Positions 53,284-61,723 of a stretch of 64,000 nucleotides of DNA are shown one piece after another. The DNA lies in the NCBI RefSeq assembly GCF_001806875.1, contig NZ_KV786211.1, positions 217,643-281,642 on the forward strand, read 5' to 3'. Source of the stretch: Corynebacterium sp. HMSC29G08 (GTDB lineage Bacteria > Actinomycetota > Actinomycetes > Mycobacteriales > Mycobacteriaceae). Each line of letters starts with the position of its first letter. Position 1 is the first letter of the stretch. Both the position numbers and the translations under genes were made by a program. The notes beneath the pieces were generated by a model, which was not told where the DNA came from, did no database searches, and worked only from the letters and a program-made list of their open reading frames with translations.

Positions 53284-53357
53284 CGGGCTGTGGCGCAGTT
53301 TGGTAGCGCACCACACTGGGGGTGTGGGGGTCGCAGGTTCAAATCCTGTCAGTCCGA
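53284..53357 (+). tRNA. tRNA-Pro (anticodon GGG)
   Basis: The 74-base sequence folds as a cloverleaf: acceptor CGGGCTG/CAGTCCG with one G-U pair, the D-loop, anticodon stem CCACA/TGTGG with loop CTGGGGG (anticodon GGG), and a T-arm with GGTTCAAATCC. The discriminator base is A and CCA is not encoded (the bases after it are CAA). Confidence 0.95.
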
Positions 53358-53366
53358 CAAAAACTT

Positions 53367-53400
53367 CTAAACCCCAGCGTGAGCTGGGGTTTAGTGTTTT
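53367..53400 (+). terminator. tRNA-Pro terminator
   Basis: A perfect 12-bp stem (53367-53378 with 53383-53394) with a GTGA loop is followed by a T-rich tail. Confidence 0.85.
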
Positions 53401-53415
53401 CCGGGATCCTCCCAT

Positions 53416-54387
53416 TTAGCGCAGCGAAACGCCAAAGAAGTGCATGATCTGGCGCGTGGCAAAACCGATGGACACCGTCGCTGAGGTGTCTTTGACGGAC
53501 CCCGGCCACACATGCGGACCGCCTTCGATGCGGTAGTGCATGACGGCGGCGTCGCAACCAGTCCATCGGTGCTCCACGATGGTCGGTGAGACGGCGCTAA
53601 TGATCGGCTCAGCGTCGCAGCGACTGCGGCGCGCAGCGTCCTCCATCAGCTCCGCACTGGAGCCGTAGACGGTGCTGTGGCGCTCTCCCCCGGCGTAATG
53701 AATCACCGCATCACTCGTACCGTGAAAATCTACGTGTTTCATCGGGATTGCGGAGCACCCCGCCGAGACCTTCTCATAGAACGCGCCGGCCACCGTTGCC
53801 ACTGCAGTAAACGCCTGCGGGCGCTGGCAGCCCACGTAGGCGGCGAACCCACCACCGTTGGAAAGCCCCGCGGCAAATACTCGGGAGCGGTCCACGGCAA
53901 ACTCACTGATCAGTTGGTCATACACCGCATCCACATACGCCAAATCCTGCTCGCCGGTGGTCACCGCATATGGCGCCGGTGCCCAAGCCTTATCAATGCC
54001 TTCCATATACACCACGATCGCATCGGCAGAATCCATCCCGGAGTACTCGCGGATGGTCTCGGCGCTTTCGTTGTACCCATGGAACACGAAAATCACGGGA
54101 AGTCTGGAGCGCTCGCGCGCGCCTGGGGGCAGCGACATGATGTAGTTGCGCTCAATACCAGCCGCCGTCACCGAGCGAGTAGCCGCACTTGCAGGACTCC
54201 ACGGCTGCACCGCATTCAAAGGGTCTGCGGTTTCGTCTTTGGTGAGTGTTGGTGGGGTGTGTGTTGGGTCGTCGTTAAGCAGGGGCGAACATGCACTCAT
54301 ACCCGCCGCGAGTAGGAAGGCCATCGCGGCGGTTGCTAATCTTTTTGCCCTGCGCACGGGTGGAAAGCGTAGCGCAAACCCTGCCAC
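53416..54387 (-). CDS. Lipoprotein esterase of the PHB-depolymerase/LpqC type
   Basis: The 323-residue protein has a signal peptide ending in a lipobox (AAGMSAC, Cys33), a nucleophile elbow GLSNGGGFAAY, an HGTSDAVIHYAGGE acid segment and a terminal GGPHVWPGS with the catalytic His. LpqC-like enzymes hydrolyse esters, possibly polyhydroxyalkanoate or feruloyl-type substrates, at the cell surface. The GTG start overlaps the stop of the upstream paralogue by one base (TAGTG). Confidence 0.85.
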   Translation of the reverse strand: MAGFALRFPPVRRAKRLATAAMAFLLAAGMSACSPLLNDDPTHTPPTLTKDETADPLNAVQPWSPASAATRSVTAAGIERNYIMSLPPGARERSRLPVIFVFHGYNESAETIREYSGMDSADAIVVYMEGIDKAWAPAPYAVTTGEQDLAYVDAVYDQLISEFAVDRSRVFAAGLSNGGGFAAYVGCQRPQAFTAVATVAGAFYEKVSAGCSAIPMKHVDFHGTSDAVIHYAGGERHSTVYGSSAELMEDAARRSRCDAEPIISAVSPTIVEHRWTGCDAAVMHYRIEGGPHVWPGSVKDTSATVSIGFATRQIMHFFGVSLR

Positions 54388-55268
54388 TACCCCTGCTTGG
54401 GGATGTCAAAGAAGTCGAGCACCTCATCGGTCACGTCAATCGGCTCATCATGGGTCCACTTGTGCCCCATGCCTGTTACCTCGTGATAGGACACGTTCGT
54501 TGAGCCACTGCGCAGCAAAAATGCGTCACGCACGTCACGGATATCCTGCACCACATCACCCGGACCGTCCTTGCAGCCGTTCACATTGGTAGGCCGGTTG
54601 TAGCCTTCCAGTGGAACCTGTTGGTCCTTATCGCCGTGAATGATTCGCAGCGGCACGGGCAGGCCGGTGCGCAGTTCCGACTCGGGGTTACGCACCGCAG
54701 CTGAGACGATCACCGCCCCAGCAAACGGCTTCGGACGCTGCGCAAGCACCGATGCGACAAAGCCTCCGCCGTTGGAAAATCCAGTGATGTAGATGCGCTG
54801 TGGGTCAATGTTGAACTCTTTATCCATCTTCGCCAGAAGGGCATCAACCAGCGCAAAATCCTCCTGCGGCGTGGTCACAGCGTAGGGGGCAGGCGACCAG
54901 GCTTGCTTGAACCTGTTGTCGCATACATCTTTTTGGCCTAGGCCGTCCGGGGCGACAACGATGGCGTCCGCATGCCCAAGGCCACTGTGTTCAAGGAAAT
55001 TCTTCGCGGTGTCAGTTTTGCCGTGGAATGCGAGGATGAGCGGCAGCTCGCGGTCTTTGGCATTCTTCGGTGCGGAGACCCAATAGGTGCGCTTTTCACC
55101 ACCCGCCTTGATGCGGCGCTCTTTCCGTTCCATGGAATCCGGAACCGGAACTTTGGTTGTGGTTGTGGGTGTAACCGTACTGGCTGCCAGCACCTGCGCG
55201 TTGCTTGATCCGCTGATCAGCCCCACCGACAGCGCAAGCGCCGCCGTAATTCGCACCGCCTTATTCAT
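54387..55268 (-). CDS. Secreted esterase of the PHB-depolymerase type
   Basis: The 293-residue paralogue of the downstream lipoprotein has a cleavable signal peptide (MNKAVRITAALALSVGLISG) and no lipobox. The nucleophile is in GFSNGGGFVAS, the acid in HGDKDQQVPLEG and the His in GMGHKWTHDEP. ATG 55268 gives a normal signal peptide and is preceded by a TAGCCT box 8 bases away. The frame runs upstream to 55364 across the divergent gene, which is not credible. Confidence 0.85.
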   Translation of the reverse strand: MNKAVRITAALALSVGLISGSSNAQVLAASTVTPTTTTKVPVPDSMERKERRIKAGGEKRTYWVSAPKNAKDRELPLILAFHGKTDTAKNFLEHSGLGHADAIVVAPDGLGQKDVCDNRFKQAWSPAPYAVTTPQEDFALVDALLAKMDKEFNIDPQRIYITGFSNGGGFVASVLAQRPKPFAGAVIVSAAVRNPESELRTGLPVPLRIIHGDKDQQVPLEGYNRPTNVNGCKDGPGDVVQDIRDVRDAFLLRSGSTNVSYHEVTGMGHKWTHDEPIDVTDEVLDFFDIPKQG

Positions 55269-55276
55269 AGCTTCCA

Positions 55277-55294
55277 AGGCTACACGGCTAGATT
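55277..55294. promoter_or_regulatory. Back-to-back -10 boxes of a second bidirectional promoter
   Basis: The minus-strand TAGCCT (55282-55277) and plus-strand TAGATT (55289-55294) are separated by 6 bp. Each is 8 bases from a divergent ATG (55268 minus and 55303 plus). The geometry matches 23984-24001. Confidence 0.6.
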
Positions 55295-55302
55295 TGCCTC
55301 CT

Positions 55303-56070
55303 ATGGTTAAACCCAGCTCCAGGCAAGGCCCCGGGTTCAAAAACGACGCCGCCCGAACCTTCACCGCCGGCGCATTTTCCTGCGGTGCGTCGTTGTATCA
55401 CGATGCCCGGCCGTCTTACCCCACCGAGGTCCGCTCGCTGGTGCGCGGCGGTGGTGAACTTTTAGACATCGGCGCCGGCACAGGCAAGCTGACAGAGCTT
55501 TTGCTTGCCGACGCTCACCGCATCACCGCCCTGGAGCCCTCCCCAGACATGGCGCAGGTTTTGGCGAATCACCTGTCCGGTGTTGGCGTGGTCCGCGCAA
55601 CCGCCGAGACGCTGCCGTTTGCAGATGCTCAGTTTTCCACGATCACGTGCGCACAGACGTGGCACTGGCTCGACGTGGAAGCCGCCAGCCGTGAGGCGGC
55701 ACGCGTGGCTACACCGGATGCGTGCTTGGTGTTGGTGTGGAACACGCTCGATGTCACCCACCCCTGGGTGCTGCGCTATTCTCGCATCAGCCACTCTGGC
55801 GACGTGCACCGCGAAGGGTTCTACCCAACCGTTGGCCAGCAATGGCGGCTTGTAGATGAGCTGCGAACCAAGTGGCTACAGCCAACGACGCCGGAAGAAT
55901 TGATCTCACTCATGCGCACCCGCTCCTACTGGCTGCGCGCCAACGACACCACCCGCGACAAGGTAGAGACGAACCTGCACTGGTACCTCTACGAGCGTTT
56001 AGGGTTTAGTCCCGGCCAGGTGCTGCCGCTGCCCTATCGCACTGATGCGTTCGCTTATGAGCGTCGCTAG
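55303..56070 (+). CDS. Class I SAM-dependent methyltransferase
   Basis: The 255-residue protein has the SAM motif LLDIGAGTGKLTELLL, the acidic loop ALEPSPDM, and QTWHWLDVEAASREAARV, typical of small-molecule methyltransferases of the UbiE/Methyltransf_11 class. The substrate is unknown. The start is set at ATG 55303 by the -10 box and by the divergent gene. It ends with a 4-base overlap with der on the other strand. Confidence 0.85.
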   Translation: MVKPSSRQGPGFKNDAARTFTAGAFSCGASLYHDARPSYPTEVRSLVRGGGELLDIGAGTGKLTELLLADAHRITALEPSPDMAQVLANHLSGVGVVRATAETLPFADAQFSTITCAQTWHWLDVEAASREAARVATPDACLVLVWNTLDVTHPWVLRYSRISHSGDVHREGFYPTVGQQWRLVDELRTKWLQPTTPEELISLMRTRSYWLRANDTTRDKVETNLHWYLYERLGFSPGQVLPLPYRTDAFAYERR

Positions 56071-57668
56071 CGCTTCCTCTGGTTGCGCTCGCGCACACGC
56101 ACCGCGATCCGGATTGGGGTGCCGTGGTAGCCGAAGCGCTCACGGAACTTGCGCTCCAGGTAGCGGCGGTAGGAGGCATCCAAAAATCCCGTGGTAAACA
56201 GGATGATTGTCGGCGGTCGAGTGGCCGCCATGGTGGAGAACAACAGCTTGGGCAGGCGGTTGTTCTTCATCGGCGGCGGGTTAGCCGCAATCGCCTCGCG
56301 CAGCCAGGTATTCAGGTGGGCTGTGGAGATGCGCTTATCCCAGTTCTCCAGGGCCTCCGTCATGGCAGCTTCAAGACGGTGCAAACCACGGCCCGTGTCT
56401 GCGGAGATGTTGATCTTGGTCACCCAGCTCAAGTGGCCGATCTGCTCTTCAAACTCACGGTCGAAGTAGTAGCGGCGGTCCTCATCCATGAGGTCCCACT
56501 TGTTAAAGCAGATCACCATGGCCTTGCCTGCTTCCAACACCATGGAGATCACGCGCTGGTCCTGCTCGGAAATCTCCTGGGAGGCGTCGATGACCACCAC
56601 GCACACCTCGGCAGCGTCAATCGTGCCGCGGGTGCGTAGCGAGGCGTAGTACTCATGCCCCTGGGCGTTCTTCACCTTCTTGCGCAAACCCGCGGTGTCG
56701 ATGAACTTCCACAGGTTCTTATCCATCTGAATGAGCTCATCCACCGGGTCCACCGTGGTGCCAGAAGCGTTGTCCACCACCGAACGGTCCGACTTGCTCA
56801 GCTTGTTGAGCAAGCTGGACTTACCCACGTTTGGACGTCCAACAATGGCCACACGGCGCGGACCGTCCGTAATGGAGTTCGCCGCACGCGGCACCTCTGG
56901 GAACACGCGCAGGATCTCATCAAGTACGTCTGCACCACCGCGGCCGTGTAGTGCGGATACCGGCCACGGGTCCCCCAGGCCAAGCCCGTAGAATTCCGCG
57001 ACGTCGCCCCACTGGGATTCCGACTCAAACTTGTTTGCCACCAAAATCACGGGTACTTCGGAGCGCTGCAGGTTACGCGCCATCACCGCATCCGTTTCCG
57101 TAATGCCGGTGTGGGAATCCACCACCATGACGATCACGTCTGCGGTTTCCATCGCCGCCTCGGACTGGCGCGCGATTGCGGCGTGAATGCCCTTGGCGTC
57201 CGGGTCCCAACCGCCGGTGTCCTGCACCCAGAAGCGGTGCCCGCCCCAGTCAGCGAGGTAGCTCACCCTGTCACGAGTCACACCAGGGTGGTCCTCCACT
57301 ACGGCTTCCCTGCGCCCAATGAACCTGTTTACCAACGAGGACTTACCCACGTTGGGACGTCCCACAATGGCAACCGTCGGCAGTGCCTCTTCAACCATGT
57401 CAGGCCGCGCGATGCCGTAAGCACGCTCGATCTCAGCCCACTCTTCGTCGGTGTACTCAGCGTTGTCATCTCGGCCTTCTAAGCCGGTGTCGCCGTAATC
57501 GGCATCGCCGAAGTCGGACTCATCAAAGTCTTCATAGCCCTCGTAGAACTCTGCATCGTCAGCGGTGACGTAGTGCTCCTCCACCTCGTCATAGCCGGAG
57601 GCGTCAATGCCAGGCTGGAAGAACTGCGTCTCTGGCATCTGCTCGTGGTCACGCTTGTGATCACTCAT
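56067..57668 (-). CDS. der: Der (EngA), double GTPase for 50S assembly
   Basis: The 533-residue protein has two GTPase domains, each with GRPNVGKSS, and a C-terminal KH-like domain ending in RVRERNQRKR. A very acidic N-terminal extension of about 90 residues (ADDAEFYEGYEDFDESDFGD) precedes the first G domain. The start overlaps the cmk stop by 4 bases, with AAGGAG in front. Confidence 0.95.
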   Translation of the reverse strand: MSDHKRDHEQMPETQFFQPGIDASGYDEVEEHYVTADDAEFYEGYEDFDESDFGDADYGDTGLEGRDDNAEYTDEEWAEIERAYGIARPDMVEEALPTVAIVGRPNVGKSSLVNRFIGRREAVVEDHPGVTRDRVSYLADWGGHRFWVQDTGGWDPDAKGIHAAIARQSEAAMETADVIVMVVDSHTGITETDAVMARNLQRSEVPVILVANKFESESQWGDVAEFYGLGLGDPWPVSALHGRGGADVLDEILRVFPEVPRAANSITDGPRRVAIVGRPNVGKSSLLNKLSKSDRSVVDNASGTTVDPVDELIQMDKNLWKFIDTAGLRKKVKNAQGHEYYASLRTRGTIDAAEVCVVVIDASQEISEQDQRVISMVLEAGKAMVICFNKWDLMDEDRRYYFDREFEEQIGHLSWVTKINISADTGRGLHRLEAAMTEALENWDKRISTAHLNTWLREAIAANPPPMKNNRLPKLLFSTMAATRPPTIILFTTGFLDASYRRYLERKFRERFGYHGTPIRIAVRVRERNQRKR

Positions 57669-58372
57669 CGGGCACTCCTTTCAATCAACTGGATCAGCGT
57701 TTCCAGCACTTCATCAAGCGTCATCGCTGAAGTGTCAATGATCTCTGCGTCTTCAGCAGGTTTCAAAGGGCTGGTAGCACGTGACGAGTCCAGTTCGTCG
57801 CGGCGCTGCACGTCCGCAAGCACCGTGTCAAAGTCAGCCTCCCTGCCGGCCGCCACATCCTGGTCGTATCGACGCTTCGCGCGCACCTCCGCCGACGCGG
57901 TCAAATAGGCCTTCGCTGGGGCGTTTACAAGCACGACCGTGCCTATGTCACGCCCCTCCACAATCGCGCGGTGCGCATCACGAGCGAGCTTGCGCTGCAG
58001 CGCCACGAGGTTCTCACGAACCTGCGGGATCGCAGACACCGCCGACACGTTGCGGGTGACCTCTGGACCGCGGATCTCAACGGAGACGTCTTCACCACCA
58101 AGCAGAACCTCGGTGGAATCCGGGTCATCCGACACCGTCAGCGGCAAATCAGCGGTTGCGGCAATCACCGCTTCCGTATCCTGCGGGTCCACGCCAGCAC
58201 GAAGCACAGCCAGCGTGGCCACCCGGTACATAGCACCCGTGTCCACGTATTTCGCGGCAAGGCGCTTCGCCAACGCACGGCACGTGGTGGACTTGCCGGT
58301 GCCCGAAGGCCCATCAACGGCCAAAATCAGACCGCCATCAGCAGTGTTCGAAAGCAAAGAAGAATCACCCAT
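57665..58372 (-). CDS. cmk: Cytidylate kinase
   Basis: The 235-residue NMP kinase phosphorylates CMP and dCMP with ATP. It has the P-loop DGPSGTGKSTTCRALA, AKYVDTGAMYR and the EGRDIGTVV motif. It lies between rluB and der, as in most actinobacteria. AAGGGG precedes the ATG. Confidence 0.95.
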   Translation of the reverse strand: MGDSSLLSNTADGGLILAVDGPSGTGKSTTCRALAKRLAAKYVDTGAMYRVATLAVLRAGVDPQDTEAVIAATADLPLTVSDDPDSTEVLLGGEDVSVEIRGPEVTRNVSAVSAIPQVRENLVALQRKLARDAHRAIVEGRDIGTVVLVNAPAKAYLTASAEVRAKRRYDQDVAAGREADFDTVLADVQRRDELDSSRATSPLKPAEDAEIIDTSAMTLDEVLETLIQLIERSAR

Positions 58373-58384
58373 AACGCTCCCCTT

Positions 58385-59287
58385 TTACATCTCCACCGCG
58401 TTGTACAGCGAGGTCAACTCAGCAGCGTTGAGCGCACGCATCGAGCCAGGCTTCATATCGCCCAGCTGTACCGTGTGCACTTTCGTACGCACCAGGCGCT
58501 GCACTGGGAATCCCGCTGCCTTCAACATGCGGCGCACAATGTGCTTGCGGCCCTCATGCAGCTCAAGGCGAATCAAAGACTGGCCGTTGTGCACATCGAC
58601 GATTTGGGCGTAGTCGGCCTTTGCGGGGCCGTCGTCAAGCATGATGCCCTCTTTGAGCTCCTTGACTAAGGCGGGCTTTGCCTCACCCAGCACGGTGGCC
58701 AAATACGTCTTGGACACCTCGTACTTCGGGTGAGTCATGCGGTTCGCCAGCTCACCGTCGTTGGTAAGCAGCAGCAATCCCTCCGTGTCCGCATCCAGGC
58801 GGCCCACGTGGAACAGACGCTGACCAGAGGCGGTGCGCTCCGACAGGTACGAGCCCACAGACGTGCGGTCCAACTCATCCTTCATGGTCGTGTGCACGCC
58901 ACGCGGCTTGTTAAACGCGAAGTACTCAAGCTTCTCATTGACATTAATACGGGTGCCATCAACCCGGATAACATCACGATCCGGATCCACGCGCATACCC
59001 TGCACGGTGACGCGCTTGCCATTGACGTTGACGCGCCCTTGCGCAATCATCACCTCAGCATGCCTGCGTGAGGCAACACCCGCTTGCGCAAGCACCTTCT
59101 GCAGGCGCACGCCCGAAGTGTTTTGCTTGCGAGTTTTCGTTTCATCATCATCCCACCAGTTGTCCTCCAACGGGTGAGGTTCCGGACGTTGTACGTGTTG
59201 TTTCTTAGCCGGCTTTGCGTAGGAGATATAGAACGTTTCGTTCTTATCCCTCTCCGGTGTGCCGTCTCGGCGAGCGGTTCGAGTCAT
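58385..59287 (-). CDS. rluB: RluB-type 23S rRNA pseudouridine synthase
   Basis: The 300-residue protein has an S4 RNA-binding domain (VRLQKVLAQAGVASRRHAEVMIAQGRV, about residues 60-115) and the RsuA/RluB catalytic core with the Asp in LFHVGRLDADTEGLLLLTNDG. A charged, Trp/Asp-rich N-terminal extension of about 55 residues precedes S4. ATG 59287 is 7 bases after a TAGGGT box and is preferred to 59296. Confidence 0.93.
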   Translation of the reverse strand: MTRTARRDGTPERDKNETFYISYAKPAKKQHVQRPEPHPLEDNWWDDDETKTRKQNTSGVRLQKVLAQAGVASRRHAEVMIAQGRVNVNGKRVTVQGMRVDPDRDVIRVDGTRINVNEKLEYFAFNKPRGVHTTMKDELDRTSVGSYLSERTASGQRLFHVGRLDADTEGLLLLTNDGELANRMTHPKYEVSKTYLATVLGEAKPALVKELKEGIMLDDGPAKADYAQIVDVHNGQSLIRLELHEGRKHIVRRMLKAAGFPVQRLVRTKVHTVQLGDMKPGSMRALNAAELTSLYNAVEM

Positions 59288-59294
59288 GCGGCCC

Positions 59295-59300
59295 ACCCTA
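59295..59300 (-). promoter_or_regulatory. -10 box for leaderless rluB transcript
   Basis: TAGGGT on the minus strand, 7 bases before the rluB ATG at 59287, in the 54-base gap after scpB. Confidence 0.45.
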
Positions 59301-59344
59301 CCAGCGTTTTGCCGTTTTCTACCTACCGCCAGATTGTTGGGCGC

Positions 59345-59890
59345 CTACCAGGCGTCTTCAATCGCGTCCACATCAGGCAACAGCGGCGCCAACTCCGGCA
59401 GCTGGGAAAGCGAATCAATGCCCAAAAGCTCCAAAAACAGCTCTGTGGTGACGTAACGATGAGCCCCCGTAGAATCATCCGGCTCCACCTCCGCCAACAA
59501 ACCGCGCAAGGTAAGTGTGCGCATCACGCCATCCACATTGACGCCACGCACCCCAGACACCTGGGCGCGAGTTACCGGCTGGCGATACGCCACCACAGCA
59601 AGTGTTTCAAGAGCCGCACGACTGAGCTTGGCCTGCGCGCCATCCAGCACGAACGACTCCACCGCATCAGCATTCTCCGCGCGGGTATATAAACGCCAAC
59701 CCGCCTCAGTGCTGCGCAGATCAATGCCGCTGCCGCGCACGGCCAGTTCCTCCGACCACTGCACAAGCACCTCTTCAACGTCTTCCTCGCTCGCCCCCAA
59801 TGCACCTGCGATGTCAGCGGCGACAACAGGCGTATCCACCACCAACAGGATCGACTCAATCTGACTACGCAGCTGTGAGACCATCTCCAT
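59345..59890 (-). CDS. scpB: ScpB, chromosome segregation and condensation protein
   Basis: The 181-residue protein has tandem winged helices (IESILLVVDTPVVAADIAGALG; SRAALETLAVVAYRQPVTRAQVSGVRGVNVDGVMRTL). It forms the SMC-ScpAB complex with ScpA. It lies 27 bases downstream of scpA on the same strand. Confidence 0.94.
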   Translation of the reverse strand: MEMVSQLRSQIESILLVVDTPVVAADIAGALGASEEDVEEVLVQWSEELAVRGSGIDLRSTEAGWRLYTRAENADAVESFVLDGAQAKLSRAALETLAVVAYRQPVTRAQVSGVRGVNVDGVMRTLTLRGLLAEVEPDDSTGAHRYVTTELFLELLGIDSLSQLPELAPLLPDVDAIEDAW

Positions 59891-59917
59891 AATTATCGCC
59901 TCGCTCCTTAGGTTCTT

Positions 59918-60742
59918 TTAGCTCCAGTTTCCCGCGGCAACTACGGCTGGGTCTACCTCAATGCCGGTCCAGGACACATCCAATGGGCCAAGGGCAACTT
60001 CCTGCTGTGTTTCCACCGCGCGGGCCTTATACAGCTCTAAAAGCGCGAGAAAACGCCCAACGACCTCCATGGAGCGCGTGCAGTCTCGCGTGAGCGCTGT
60101 GAAGGACAACCAGGTCTGCGCCCCCGCAAGCTTCAGCGTGTCCAAAACCTTTCCGGCCTGCTGCGGCACGGACACCGCAACCTCATGCAAGTGATCAGTG
60201 CGCACCTCCTCCGGCGGCTTGGGGCGAAACACGCTCGCTGCAAGCTGCGCAAAAGTCTGCGGCGTGTGTCCAAGTTCAACCGGCGGCAGAAGCTCGGCGA
60301 AACGCTCCTCCATAGCCACCGCACGGGGATAGCTTCGCTGCGCAGTAGCCTGCCAAGCCCGGAATTGCTCCGCTACTTGTTGGTAAGCGCGGTACTGCAG
60401 CAGACGGGCAAAGAGCAAGTCGCGCGACTCTAAAAGCTCCAGGTCTTCAATTTCGTCTGACTCACCCCGCGGCAATAAGCGCGCTGCCTTCAGATCCAAC
60501 AAGGTGGCGGCGATGACAAGGAACTCAGTGACCTCATCAAGCTCCGCTGTCTGCCCGAGGGTGCGGGTATAGGCAATGAACTCATCCGTCACCTCCGCTA
60601 GCGCCACTTCAGTCACGTCCAGCTTCTTCGAGTGAATAAGGTTCAACAACAGGTCAAAGGGTCCCTCGAAGTTGTTCAGGACCAAGGTAAAGCCGGTGAT
60701 CTCCGGCTGCTCACCAACCTGGTGCTGCGCGCTCGAGCTCAC
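59918..60742 (-). CDS. scpA: ScpA, kleisin subunit of SMC
   Basis: The 274-residue protein has the N-terminal kleisin helix region LNNFEGPFDLLLNLIHSKKLDVTEVALAEVTDEFIAY and a C-terminal winged helix (about residues 190-260). The GTG at 60742 begins one base after the parA stop; a longer frame inside parA is unlikely. Co-transcribed with parA and scpB. Confidence 0.92.
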   Translation of the reverse strand: MSSSAQHQVGEQPEITGFTLVLNNFEGPFDLLLNLIHSKKLDVTEVALAEVTDEFIAYTRTLGQTAELDEVTEFLVIAATLLDLKAARLLPRGESDEIEDLELLESRDLLFARLLQYRAYQQVAEQFRAWQATAQRSYPRAVAMEERFAELLPPVELGHTPQTFAQLAASVFRPKPPEEVRTDHLHEVAVSVPQQAGKVLDTLKLAGAQTWLSFTALTRDCTRSMEVVGRFLALLELYKARAVETQQEVALGPLDVSWTGIEVDPAVVAAGNWS

Positions 60743-60743
60743 G

Positions 60744-61631
60744 CTAGTTCCGCTCAGTGCGTTCCATAACCTCGAGCGCCAAGCTCCGGTACTGCTCCGC
60801 ACCCTGAGAGCTCGGCGCCCACGTGGTAATCGGTTCTCCGGCAACAGAAGTTTCCGGGAAGCGGACAGTGCGGGTAATTACCGTGTCAAAGACACGATCC
60901 CCGAATACTTCAACCACACGCTCAATGACCTCTCGCGCATGAGTGGTGCGACGGTCAAACATGGTCACCAAAATGCCGACAATGTCTAGGTCGAAATTAA
61001 TGCGGTCTCGCACTTTTTCCACCGTGTCAGTCAACAGCGCAAGACCGCGAAGGGAGTAGTACTCGCCTTCCATCGGGATGATCACGCCGTGGGAGGCAGC
61101 AAGCGCGTTGACCGTAAGCAGGCCAAGCGAAGGCCCGCAGTCAATGAAAATGTAGTCGTATTCATTACGTACCGGACGCAGCGCACGAGCCAAGGTGTGT
61201 TCGCGGCCCACCTCATTGACCAGCTGGATTTCTGCAGCAGAAAGGTCAATATTTGCCGGGACAAGGTCAAGGCCGGAAACTTTCGAGTGCTGGATTGCCG
61301 CGTGGATGCTGGCGGTGTTGTCGAAGAGCAGGTCATAAACCGTAATCTGCTCATCTTCGTGCGCAATACCTAAACCAGCGGACAGCGCACCCTGCGGATC
61401 CAGGTCTACCAGAAGTACCTTGCGGCCCTGCTCTACCAGTGCTGCACCGAGGTTGATGGTGGACGTGGTTTTACCAACGCCGCCTTTCTGATTGACCATC
61501 GAGATGATCTTTGCCGGGCCGTGGCGGTCAAGATCTTTCGGCGCCGCAAACTCGCGGTAGGGTCGTCCGGTCAAGAACGTTGTGCGCTCTTCAGCTTCGA
61601 ACAACGCGCCGTCTGCCGGTTTCTCCGCCAT
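60744..61631 (-). CDS. ParA/Soj-family ATPase
   Basis: The 295-residue protein has the deviant Walker A KGGVGKTTSTINLG, DLDPQGALSAGLGI and DYIFIDCGPSLGLLTVNALAAS. No ParB is adjacent, and the position between xerD and scpA matches the conserved second ParA-like gene of actinobacteria rather than the ori-proximal parAB. GAGGAAGG precedes the ATG. A -10-like TAAGAT (61680-61675) is the probable promoter of the parA-scpA-scpB operon. Confidence 0.92.
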   Translation of the reverse strand: MAEKPADGALFEAEERTTFLTGRPYREFAAPKDLDRHGPAKIISMVNQKGGVGKTTSTINLGAALVEQGRKVLLVDLDPQGALSAGLGIAHEDEQITVYDLLFDNTASIHAAIQHSKVSGLDLVPANIDLSAAEIQLVNEVGREHTLARALRPVRNEYDYIFIDCGPSLGLLTVNALAASHGVIIPMEGEYYSLRGLALLTDTVEKVRDRINFDLDIVGILVTMFDRRTTHAREVIERVVEVFGDRVFDTVITRTVRFPETSVAGEPITTWAPSSQGAEQYRSLALEVMERTERN

Positions 61632-61696
61632 CGCAGGTCCTTCCTCTATCCCGCCTGTGCACTTGACGCCACCATCTTACAACGATGGCATTTATC

Positions 61697-61720
61697 GTGG
61701 GCGGCCTCTCGGCCACCCAC
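61697..61720 (-). terminator. Possible terminator hairpin of the envelope-protein gene
   Basis: GTGGGCGGCC (61697-61706) and GGCCACCCAC (61711-61720) can pair over 10 bp with one wobble pair and a 4-base loop. The stem overlaps no codon, but only a weak T-stretch follows on the minus strand. Confidence 0.4.
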
Positions 61721-61723
61721 TGT

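Noticed and set aside
53179..53370. Short protein-coding frame over the tRNA region
   Set aside because: It coincides with a complete tRNA-Pro cloverleaf and has no ribosome-binding site or family match.
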